Assembly: GCA_964396375.1 (NCBI GenBank)
Contig: CAYNEY010000001.1
Span: 121,209-185,208, forward strand
Length of the DNA stretch: 64,000 nucleotides
DNA from: FEN-1139 sp964396375
GTDB lineage: Bacteria; Myxococcota_A; Polyangia; Polyangiales; Polyangiaceae
Reading direction: 5' to 3'
In this document: in pieces, positions 45,505 to 53,328 of the stretch
Layout of the letters: every line of letters begins with the position of its first letter
Position numbering within the stretch: position 1 is the stretch's first letter
Position numbers and translations under genes: made by a program
The notes under the pieces: model-generated
Seen by the model: only the letters and a program-made list of their open reading frames with translations
Databases searched by the model: none
Told to the model about the DNA's origin: nothing

Positions 45505-46794
45505 GTGATACCGCGCCCCATCGTCCCGCCCGCTCCGAACCGCGCCGAAGGGCGCTTCGGGCGGCGTGCCTTCCTCGGTGGGGGCGCGGCGCTCCTGTCA
45601 GGGGTGGCGGTCGGAAGCTACGTCCTGATGTCTCGCTCCCCACCCCAAGCACGAGCGATCTTCCGCGGCGAGGCTCCGTCGGAGGCCGTCTTCGCGAGCT
45701 TTTCGGCCCGCGGTTGGACTCGGGAGGCGCTCTACCAGAAGAGCTTCGGTCGCGCCGTGCAGTGTCAGCTGTGTCCCAACCTGTGCCTCCTCGAGCCCAG
45801 CGATCGCGGGCACTGCCGCAATCGCGTCAATCGCGCGGGACGGCTCTACACGCTCTCCTACGGAAACGCCGCCGCCTTCCATCTCGATCCGATCGAGAAG
45901 AAACCACTTTTCCATTTCCTGCCGCAAACACACGCTTTCTCTTTGGGGTTTCCGGGTTGTAACTTCCGGTGCAAAAACTGCCAGAATTGGGAGCTCTCGC
46001 AGCGCTCTCCGGAGCAGCTGAAGAAGACCGATGGTGCGGCGCTGAGTCTGGATGTCCAGCGTTTCAATCGCCGTCTGCGCGGGGATGCGGCCCGAGCCAC
46101 GCTGCTTCCTGAGGATGTCTGTGAACTCGCGCTCGGAGTCGGTGCGCGCTCCATCGCCTACACCTATTCAGAGCCGGTGACCAGCTACGAGTATGTGCTG
46201 GATACCGCGCGTGTAGCGCGGAAAAATGGCCTAAAGAACCTCTTGGTGTCGAACGGGTTCATCAACCAGGCGCCACTCCTCGAGTTGCTCCAGGTGTGTG
46301 ACGCCGCCAACATCAACCTGAAGGCGATCACCGACGACCTTTACCAGAGCTTGAATGGGGGTGCGCTCGGACCCGTGCTCGCCACCCTCCGCACCATCAA
46401 AGAGCAGGGAGTGTGGTTGGAGGTCACTCACCTCATCGTTCCCGGGTACACTGACCAGCCCGAGCACTGGAAGCGTCTTGCTGGTTGGGTCGTGGCCGAG
46501 CTCGGGGAGAACGTTCCCCTCCATGTGTCGCGATTCGTCCCCAAGTATCAGCTCGAACATTTGCCGCCGACCCCGCGAAGTGCGTTGGTGGAGGCCGCGC
46601 GCATAGCGCGAGCCGAGGGGCTCCAGCACGTGTACCTCGGCAATGCCGCGGAGGTGGAGGGAGCCACTGACACGCGCTGCCCGAAGTGCGGCAAGGTGGT
46701 GGTCGAGCGCCGTGGTCATGAGGCAACGCGACTCGAACTCTCCGGCAGCCGTTGCACCTGCGGAGCGCAGATTGCTGGTGTGTGGTCGGCGTGA
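45505..46794 (+). CDS. Radical SAM enzyme of the AmmeMemoRadiSam system, Tat-exported
   Basis: A 429-residue protein. A Tat-type signal (RRAFLGG at 20-26 and a hydrophobic stretch to about 42) opens it. The family N-terminal Cys set CQLCPNLC...HC lies at 87-104 and the radical SAM CxxxCxxC at Cys152, Cys156 and Cys159 (GCNFRCKNC). Further family motifs are YTYSEPVTSYEY, NLKAITDDLYQ, ITH-type LEVTHLIVPGY and VPLHVSRFVPKY. A C-terminal zinc-ribbon-like CPKCGKVVVER...CTCG closes it. Export of a radical SAM enzyme would be unusual. The start is a GTG at 45505, 13 bases after the previous stop. Confidence 0.9.
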   Translation: MIPRPIVPPAPNRAEGRFGRRAFLGGGAALLSGVAVGSYVLMSRSPPQARAIFRGEAPSEAVFASFSARGWTREALYQKSFGRAVQCQLCPNLCLLEPSDRGHCRNRVNRAGRLYTLSYGNAAAFHLDPIEKKPLFHFLPQTHAFSLGFPGCNFRCKNCQNWELSQRSPEQLKKTDGAALSLDVQRFNRRLRGDAARATLLPEDVCELALGVGARSIAYTYSEPVTSYEYVLDTARVARKNGLKNLLVSNGFINQAPLLELLQVCDAANINLKAITDDLYQSLNGGALGPVLATLRTIKEQGVWLEVTHLIVPGYTDQPEHWKRLAGWVVAELGENVPLHVSRFVPKYQLEHLPPTPRSALVEAARIARAEGLQHVYLGNAAEVEGATDTRCPKCGKVVVERRGHEATRLELSGSRCTCGAQIAGVWSA

Positions 46795-46900
46795 GCTGTG
46801 GATTCTCCCCGGCATTGCCCGGCCCGGCCAATTAGACAAGGCCGCGCCGTCGTGTCCCACTGCACGAAAACACCGTGACCGAAACGGAACGCCGTCACCG

Positions 46901-46929
46901 TTGAGGTCGTCAAAGGCTTCGGGTACGAT
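46901..46929 (+). promoter_or_regulatory. Candidate internal promoter before the beta-barrel gene
   Basis: TTGAGG at 46901-46906, a 17-base spacer, and TACGAT at 46924-46929 form a sigma-70-type pair (4 of 6 matches each). It lies in the only sizeable gap (205 bases) of the eight-gene cluster, about 70 bases upstream of the chosen start of the outer-membrane barrel gene. It could let the porin-cytochrome part be expressed separately. Confidence 0.4.
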
Positions 46930-46999
46930 CTTTCCCCGCTCGCGTCGGGCCGGTAGCCCAGAATTCGCGGAGCTCGCCAGTCGAAGAACCAGCCATCTG

Positions 47000-48463
47000 A
47001 TGCAGAAACGTCGCGAGTCGAGTGTCGACGCGAGCCACGCGGGCCCGAGCTGCCTTCGCGGGAGGCCGTCGCCGTGGTGCATGATCACAGTCGTGTTCGC
47101 GGTGTGGTCGGAGGTAGCCCATGGGCAAGGCGTTACGGGGGATGCGGCGACGACCGAACCCTCGGTGCAGCTCTCGCTCCTCGAGGAGTACCGACTGCGG
47201 AAGAGTTCGCAGGAGCTCACCGCGCCGACGGCACTCGGTGAGCCGGCCTGGCAGGGAGAAACCACCGATCAGGATCTGTTCCTCTCTGCTGACGGCTCCG
47301 CCTCAGCCTACGGCGACCACCTCCAGCTGGTGGCCTCCGGAGCGCTCTATTACGACCTCGATGGCACCGAGCCGGAAGGTGCGCCGAGTCTCTTCGCGCG
47401 TCAGACCGACTCCGCGCAGCCACTGATCGTACCCTACGCTCTGTCCGCGGAGTGGCGGGCCACGGTGCTCGATCACCTGCGCCTCGGGCGGCAGAGCTCG
47501 GAGCACGGGCTCCCGCTGGTGTTCGACGGCGGCTCGCTCGGTCTTCGCCCTGCTGGGCGTGATTGGCTCATTTTCGGCTTCGGCGGGAGGACGGTCCACT
47601 TCTTCGAGACCGAGCCCGAGCTGTTCGAGAGCTGGGTCATATCCCTCGGATCTGCGCTGCGCCTGCATCCGACGCTGAAGCTCGAGGTCGACGGACGCCT
47701 GATCCGCGATCGGGTAGAAGACACGACTACGCTCGAGCCCGTGCTGGTGACCAACCGCAGCTACGGTGCGCGGGTCGTCTATCGCGATGCAGCCATCTCC
47801 GCCAGCGTCGCCGGACGAGGTATCGACGAGCGCCCCTCACACGGCACGGCCAGCTTCGGAGCCGAGCTGCCCCACATCGATCTTGCCCTGAGCGCGCGGC
47901 TCATGGCGCAGTTCGTGACCCTGAGGGAGATCGCCGAAAGCGAAAACCCGCAGTACTCGATGCTCGGGGAGAGCTTGCCGTACGCGCGGTTTGCGTTCTC
48001 GGCCGAGAAGGGCCTCTCCCTCGGGGAACTCACGCGGCTCTCCGTGTCTTTGGGTTGGCGTGCTCGCCAGTTGTTTTCGGGGCAGCCGCGGCGCTTCAAC
48101 CGCAACACGGGCTCGTTTGCGGCCGAGGCACGCCTGACCGATCTTGCGGTGTCCCACCTGTTCCTCGGGGGCACCGCCGAAATCTGGTATGTCCCCGGCT
48201 CCAACTTCGGCGAGCGCGAGCTGACCTGGGGCGGGATGACCGGCTACGATGGGACTCGGGTGAAGACCGAGCTTGGCACCTATTATCAACAGTACCGCAT
48301 CCGCTACTATCGAGTGGCCGAGGAGCTCATCGATACGCGGAGTATTTATGCCGCTGTTGGCGTCGAGGTGCTGCCGTGGCTCGAGCTTCGGGGGCGCTAC
48401 GAGTTTGATATCCTGGATCGCTACCTCCAGACCGTGACCTTGTCACTTGGGCAGGAGCTATGA
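47000..48463 (+). CDS. Outer-membrane beta-barrel protein of the cytochrome cluster
   Basis: The 487-residue product (ATG at 47000) has a hydrophobic segment ending VAHGQG and then about 440 residues with the alternating pattern of transmembrane beta-strands: LQLVASGALYYDL, LKLEVDGRLIRD, YGARVVYRDAAISASVAG, LTRLSVSLGWRAR, VGVEVLPWLELRGRYEF and a final YLQTVTLSLGQEL strand. The length suggests 18-22 strands. It probably houses a cytochrome in the outer membrane, as MtrB-like porins do, but no sequence similarity to MtrB can be claimed. The ATG at 47080 would give a shorter N-terminus. Its stop overlaps the 13-haem cytochrome start by 4 bases. Confidence 0.75.
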   Translation: MQKRRESSVDASHAGPSCLRGRPSPWCMITVVFAVWSEVAHGQGVTGDAATTEPSVQLSLLEEYRLRKSSQELTAPTALGEPAWQGETTDQDLFLSADGSASAYGDHLQLVASGALYYDLDGTEPEGAPSLFARQTDSAQPLIVPYALSAEWRATVLDHLRLGRQSSEHGLPLVFDGGSLGLRPAGRDWLIFGFGGRTVHFFETEPELFESWVISLGSALRLHPTLKLEVDGRLIRDRVEDTTTLEPVLVTNRSYGARVVYRDAAISASVAGRGIDERPSHGTASFGAELPHIDLALSARLMAQFVTLREIAESENPQYSMLGESLPYARFAFSAEKGLSLGELTRLSVSLGWRARQLFSGQPRRFNRNTGSFAAEARLTDLAVSHLFLGGTAEIWYVPGSNFGERELTWGGMTGYDGTRVKTELGTYYQQYRIRYYRVAEELIDTRSIYAAVGVEVLPWLELRGRYEFDILDRYLQTVTLSLGQEL

Positions 48464-49875
48464 GAAGGCTGCCCTCGTTGAACCTCCGGTGCGCCTGGCA
48501 ACGCTCGTGGCCACACCTTGAGCCAGGCCTGACGCGGCGTTGGGTGGTGCTCTTCGTGATGGCGGCCTCGACGGCGTGCACCCGGGAGCCGCTCTCTGAC
48601 GGCCTCCCGGAGCGGATGGATTGTTCGAGTTGCCACGGCAGCGCCGCGAACGCGGCGCCTCCCCGTGGGTTGCACGGTGAAACATCGACCAAGGCTCTCG
48701 GCGTGGGCGCGCACCAGCGGCACATGGTGGCCGGTGTCCTCGCCGATCCCGTGGCCTGCGCGGAGTGTCATCCTTTGCCCCAGAATCTGCTCAGTCATCC
48801 GAGCTTCGAGCCCCGGCCCGCGCTGGTCTCGTTCGGGGCAACGGCCACTTCGGGGGGGGCCCTGCCCACCTTCTCGCGTGAGACGGCCGAGTGCACGAAC
48901 ACCTATTGCCACGGTGCAACCCTGTCCGGCGCCGCCGAGCGCCGAGCGCCGGTGTGGACCCAGGTCGACGGTAGCTTCGCGAGCTGCACCGCGTGCCATG
49001 GAAATCCCCCGGCCGCACCCCACCCCGCCAATTCTGCCTGCGAGCTTTGCCATGGGGAGGTGGTGGCGGCTGGCGGGGTGATCGTGAACCCCGCTCGGCA
49101 CATCGATGGCGTGATCGACGCGCTCGGCGGCGGACCCGACAGCCCGCATCCTCCCGGCTATGTCGATCCGGCAGCTCACGGCCGTGACTTCAATCGTGGC
49201 GCGCCGAACTGCAAGCTCTGTCACGGCGCGGACTTGACCGGGGGCCAGAACGCCGCTCTCGGCTGCGACCCCTGCCACCAGCCGGGATGGCGCACCAACT
49301 GCGTCTACTGTCACGGCGGTACTCTGGAAGCGAGCGGTGCGCCGCCGACCGATCTGCTCGGCGGAACCGCCACCACCAGCCTTTCTGTCGGCGCGCACAC
49401 GGCTCACGTGACGGGCACCGATCATCTTGCTGTGCCTTGCAGTGCTTGCCATCCCAACGTGACCGATGTGCTTTCAGAAGGCCACACGCTCGACGCGACG
49501 CCGGGGCGCGCCGAGGTGAGCTTCTCGGGGGCGCCCCGGGGCACGGGCAGCTATGGGCCGCCTGGGTGCAGTGACATCTATTGTCACGGAAATGGCGTCA
49601 CGAATGGCAGCGTTGCGTCATTCGTGCCCGGAGCACCTCTCGCTTGCGTGAGCTGTCATCCCGCGGCGACCCAGAGCGCCAGCCATGCCCTCCACACGGC
49701 CTTCCCCTGCAACATGTGCCATGCGAGCGTGGTCAGCGACGCCGCCACCGTGGTCGCTCCCTTGCTCCACGTGAACGGCAGCGTCGAGGTGTCGATGAAT
49801 CAGGGTACCTTCGATGCTTCGGCGCGCACCTGCACCGGCACCATCTGTCACGGTGCGGAGGTGCTCACGTGGTGA
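48460..49875 (+). CDS. 13-haem c-type cytochrome lipoprotein (CxxCH and CxxxxCH)
   Basis: A 471-residue protein with ten CxxCH and three CxxxxCH haem sites; the latter read CTNTYCHG, CSDIYCHG and CTGTICHG. The N-terminus has a hydrophobic stretch ending in a lipobox-like ASTAC. The CxxxxCH/CxxCH combination is the pattern of a multihaem family common in Geobacter-type bacteria, often in outer-membrane electron conduits. Linked translation to the beta-barrel gene (ATGA overlap) suggests the two form a unit across the outer membrane. The export signal is preceded by about 25 residues, so a later start is possible. Confidence 0.92.
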   Translation: MRRLPSLNLRCAWQRSWPHLEPGLTRRWVVLFVMAASTACTREPLSDGLPERMDCSSCHGSAANAAPPRGLHGETSTKALGVGAHQRHMVAGVLADPVACAECHPLPQNLLSHPSFEPRPALVSFGATATSGGALPTFSRETAECTNTYCHGATLSGAAERRAPVWTQVDGSFASCTACHGNPPAAPHPANSACELCHGEVVAAGGVIVNPARHIDGVIDALGGGPDSPHPPGYVDPAAHGRDFNRGAPNCKLCHGADLTGGQNAALGCDPCHQPGWRTNCVYCHGGTLEASGAPPTDLLGGTATTSLSVGAHTAHVTGTDHLAVPCSACHPNVTDVLSEGHTLDATPGRAEVSFSGAPRGTGSYGPPGCSDIYCHGNGVTNGSVASFVPGAPLACVSCHPAATQSASHALHTAFPCNMCHASVVSDAATVVAPLLHVNGSVEVSMNQGTFDASARTCTGTICHGAEVLTW

Positions 49876-51077
49876 CCGGGTTTCGCCCCACCAAGCTCGG
49901 TGAGCCGCTCGGCTCGCTCAACGAGCCCGGGTTGCAGCAGCGGCTCTCTCGGCTGTTCGGGGAAGGGCTCATTGGTCCCTGGCCCGAGCTCGGGGCGCGG
50001 CTCAGTGAGCCGCACCGGCCACGGGGAACACGATTGTGGAAGAAACCGCTCCTCGTGCTGCTTGGTCTGGCTGCGGGCATATCTTTGGTGGTCACCTTCA
50101 CGACTCCCGGACTCGAGCAGAAGACAGCCCAGGATACCGGGCGCTACGCCGAGGAGCTCGCCACTTTTCTCACCGATGGGGAGCTCGAGCGCGCCGCCAG
50201 ATACCTGCAGGTGATAGAGGCCCGGCCGCTCGATGCTCCGCGGCACGCTCCGCTCCTGCTTTCCGCTCAGGCAGCCTTGTTTCGCTACGCGGATGCCGAT
50301 CCAACCCGGCTCGAGCAAATCGCGCGCTTGACACGAGAGCAGCCCGCCCATCCCAAATCTCGGCTCGCTTGGCTCACCCTGGCCTCGCGCGAGGAGCGTG
50401 CGCTCGCCACGGCCGAGCTCGAGCGTCTGGTCGAGCAGCTCCCTCGAGATCCCGAGGCCGTGTATCTGCTCGCCACGGCCCACGCCTTCCGAGGCGAGCA
50501 TGAGCTGGCCGCTCGAGCCTTCCGGCGCTCTGCAGCGCTCGGCCCAGGATGGCTCGCCCATCGCTTCGAGGAGGCCGAGTACCATGAGAGCCGCGGGCAG
50601 ATCGAGCTGGTGGAGGAGACGGTGCGGGACATGCTACGGACCGCGCCGACATCCCCCTTCACGCGCCTTGCCGTCGCCTGCTTCGGCAGACCCGCCGCAG
50701 AGCCCGCAAAAGATCCCCAGCCTTCGCCGAGCCTCTCCGTGTCCGGGGAGTCACCGGCGGTCGTCCGCGCGCGCGAGGCCGAGCGAAGCGCGGTAACAGC
50801 CGAGCGGGGTGGTGAGCGTGCGCGCGCGAATGAGGCGCTGGCTCGGGCGGTGCGAGCGGTCGGAGGACAGCGCGCTTTCCTTCTCGACTCCTTCGATCGC
50901 CTGCTCGAGAGGGGAGCTCGGCGTCTCGCGCAGGAACTGACCGAGCAGAGCTCGTGGCCGGCTTCTGACCCCCTCGGGGTGCGCCGGGTAGCGCAGCTTC
51001 GCGCGAGCCTTGAGGCGCCTTCGTCCTCTGCCGTTGGCGCGCAGGCCACGGAGAAGAAAGTGAGGCGCGACCGATGA
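49872..51077 (+). CDS. Membrane-anchored TPR protein
   Basis: A 401-residue product from a GTG that overlaps the previous stop by 4 bases. A cytoplasmic N-terminal part of about 55 residues precedes one membrane helix (LLVLLGLAAGISLVVTF), followed by a long helical region with TPR-like repeats (AELERLVEQLPRDPEAVYLL, GEHELAARAFRRSAALGPG, SRGQIELVEETVRDML). The last third is a helical, Arg-rich segment. It has no haem site. It may be an assembly factor or scaffold for the cytochromes encoded on both sides; that role is inferred from position only. Confidence 0.8.
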   Translation: MTGFRPTKLGEPLGSLNEPGLQQRLSRLFGEGLIGPWPELGARLSEPHRPRGTRLWKKPLLVLLGLAAGISLVVTFTTPGLEQKTAQDTGRYAEELATFLTDGELERAARYLQVIEARPLDAPRHAPLLLSAQAALFRYADADPTRLEQIARLTREQPAHPKSRLAWLTLASREERALATAELERLVEQLPRDPEAVYLLATAHAFRGEHELAARAFRRSAALGPGWLAHRFEEAEYHESRGQIELVEETVRDMLRTAPTSPFTRLAVACFGRPAAEPAKDPQPSPSLSVSGESPAVVRAREAERSAVTAERGGERARANEALARAVRAVGGQRAFLLDSFDRLLERGARRLAQELTEQSSWPASDPLGVRRVAQLRASLEAPSSSAVGAQATEKKVRRDR

Positions 51078-53326
51078 ATCGCGTCGTCGTTCGCTGGTTT
51101 CTGGCGGCGTGCCTGTTGGCCGCGGTCATGCTGCTTCCATCGCGTCTCCGCGCCGACGATTTCCTGCGGGTTTCTCCCGGTCCGCTCAACCAGAGCCACG
51201 CCAGTCTCGACGACTCCTCGGGATGTGCGAGTTGTCACGTTTCGGGGAAGGGTGTGACCAATCAGCGGTGCCTCGGCTGCCACAGCAACCTCCTGCAAAA
51301 AGGAGGATTGCACCCGAGCTTCGGAAAAAAGCCGTGTATCTCCTGCCACACCGAGCACAAGGGCCGAGATTACGCCATCATCGACTGGTCCACGGTGGGT
51401 GGGCGCGACACCTTCAACCACGATCGGGTAGGCTTCTCTCTCAAGAATGACCACGCCCAGGTCGCGTGCGGCAAGTGCCACGTGCGGCGTCTCGCGTCAG
51501 GTCGCCTGAGCTACCTCGGACTTTCCACGGACTGCCAGAGCTGTCACGGCGGGATCCACCAACTGTCACGCCCCGAGCTCGCCCAGAAGTGCGAGCAATG
51601 TCACCCACCGGGCAAGACCGCGAAGGGGATGCGGCTCTCGGCGTGGCTCGGTCCGCACGCGCGGTACTCTGGTACCGTGCTCTCGGGCAAGCACGAGGCG
51701 CTCGCCTGCACCCGCTGCCACCCGAAGGGGGCGATGCCCGGTCGCTCGCCACCGCGCTCCTGTGTGTCCTGCCATACCCCGAATCACCCGACCACGGCGC
51801 GGGTCGCGGACTGCGCGAGCTGCCATCCCCAGAGCGGGGATTTTGCCTCGGCACGTGTCGATCACAAAAAGTACGGTTTTCCCCTGGTCGGGAAGCATCA
51901 GACGGCGAGTTGTGGGAGCTGTCATCCGAAGGGGCGCGGCGGGGGCCGAGTGCGAGGCTGCGCGGATTGTCACCGTCCGGCGCATCCGGTGGTCAAGGCC
52001 ACCGCCAACTGCACCGCGTGCCACGTCTCTGGGGGCACCTGGAAGAGTACCAGGCCCTTCGATCACTCGCCCTTCGGTTTGCCGCTCCTCGGTTCCCACA
52101 AGGTGCTCTCCTGTGAGCTGTGCCACAACACCAAGAATCGAAAGCTCGATTACCGAGAGGGGTCCTGCGCCAGCTGTCACACCCACAGAAACGCGCACGA
52201 CCGCCAGTTCGACGACAAGCCCTGCGCGAGTTGTCACGACGAGGGAGGTCAGCGCAAGACCGACTTCGATCATCAAAAAGAAGGGCGCTTTCCGCTCACC
52301 GGGGCGCATGCCGAGCCGAAGCTGATGCGCGATTGCCAGCGCTGTCACCCGAAGAACATCTACCGGACCGGGAAGCTCTCGTGCGCGGACTGCCATGAGG
52401 ATCCGCACCAGGGCACGGCCGGAAAGGACTGCGCGCGCTGTCACTCACCCCTCGCCCCCTTCGACGTGCCGGTGAGAAAGGGTTTCAAGCATGAGAAGTT
52501 TCCGCTCGAGGGGCGCCACGCTGAGGCGAACTGCGCGGCGTGTCACGTGGACAGCAACTACAAGCTCGGGCCAAAGAGCTGCGTAGATTGTCACCAGAAA
52601 GACGACGTGCACAAGGGTCGTCTCGGACGGGATTGTGGGCGGTGCCACACGCCTGGGCCTGGTGCCCCGAAGTTCGATCACCAACGCATGACGCGGTTCG
52701 GCCTGACCGGCGCCCATCGACGAACGACCTGCGCCTCCTGCCACTCGGGGGCGAGCGCCCCGCGCACGGTGGCCGCGTGGAAGCCCGTGAGAACGGCCCG
52801 CGTCGACCGGAGCTTTTCAGTTGTGGGCTCGAGCTGTGAGGCCTGCCACACCGATCCGCACCGCGGGAGCCTGGGGCGGGACTGCGCGCGCTGCCACAGT
52901 ACCGAGCGGTTCTCGAAGATCTCGCGGAGCGGAGCCCGGCGTACTCGACCTCTCGATCACGCGGCCGGCTGGGCGCGTTTTCATGGAACGCGCGCGGACG
53001 ATGAGCGAACCGCGGACAGTCTGTCTTGCGCGAGCTGTCACGGAAAGCCGGCGTGTCAGGCTTGCCACCGGACGCGAAAGCCGCGGAGCCACACCGCGCT
53101 CTTCGCGAGCAAGACCCACGGTCGCGAGGCGAGCTTCGACCCGTCCTCATGCCGAACCTGCCATCAACAAGCCTCCTGCACCGCCTGTCACCGCCGCACG
53201 GCGCCGATGAATCATCGGGGGTCCTGGCCCACACGGCACGGCTTCGCCGCCGGCGGCTTCGGTGACACGAACTGCATGGTATGCCACCGTCGTGCTGATT
53301 GCGCGGCATGCCACCGGGCACAGTAG
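51074..53326 (+). CDS. 30-haem periplasmic c-type cytochrome
   Basis: A 750-residue protein with a signal peptide (LAACLLAAVMLLPS, cleaved near residue 28) and thirty CxxCH sites counted one by one. No CxxxxCH site is present. Haem-motif spacing is close, mostly 10-35 residues, and many repeats begin with a Gly-x-His (GKHEALACTRCH, GKHQTASCGSCH, GSHKVLSCELCH, GRHAEANCAACH), where the His can serve as the distal ligand. About 25 residues per haem is dense, as in nanowire-like cytochromes. It should carry electrons across the periplasm. The ATG overlaps the TPR stop by 4 bases; the reductase starts 2 bases after its stop. Confidence 0.95.
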   Translation: MNRVVVRWFLAACLLAAVMLLPSRLRADDFLRVSPGPLNQSHASLDDSSGCASCHVSGKGVTNQRCLGCHSNLLQKGGLHPSFGKKPCISCHTEHKGRDYAIIDWSTVGGRDTFNHDRVGFSLKNDHAQVACGKCHVRRLASGRLSYLGLSTDCQSCHGGIHQLSRPELAQKCEQCHPPGKTAKGMRLSAWLGPHARYSGTVLSGKHEALACTRCHPKGAMPGRSPPRSCVSCHTPNHPTTARVADCASCHPQSGDFASARVDHKKYGFPLVGKHQTASCGSCHPKGRGGGRVRGCADCHRPAHPVVKATANCTACHVSGGTWKSTRPFDHSPFGLPLLGSHKVLSCELCHNTKNRKLDYREGSCASCHTHRNAHDRQFDDKPCASCHDEGGQRKTDFDHQKEGRFPLTGAHAEPKLMRDCQRCHPKNIYRTGKLSCADCHEDPHQGTAGKDCARCHSPLAPFDVPVRKGFKHEKFPLEGRHAEANCAACHVDSNYKLGPKSCVDCHQKDDVHKGRLGRDCGRCHTPGPGAPKFDHQRMTRFGLTGAHRRTTCASCHSGASAPRTVAAWKPVRTARVDRSFSVVGSSCEACHTDPHRGSLGRDCARCHSTERFSKISRSGARRTRPLDHAAGWARFHGTRADDERTADSLSCASCHGKPACQACHRTRKPRSHTALFASKTHGREASFDPSSCRTCHQQASCTACHRRTAPMNHRGSWPTRHGFAAGGFGDTNCMVCHRRADCAACHRAQ

Positions 53327-53328
53327 CC

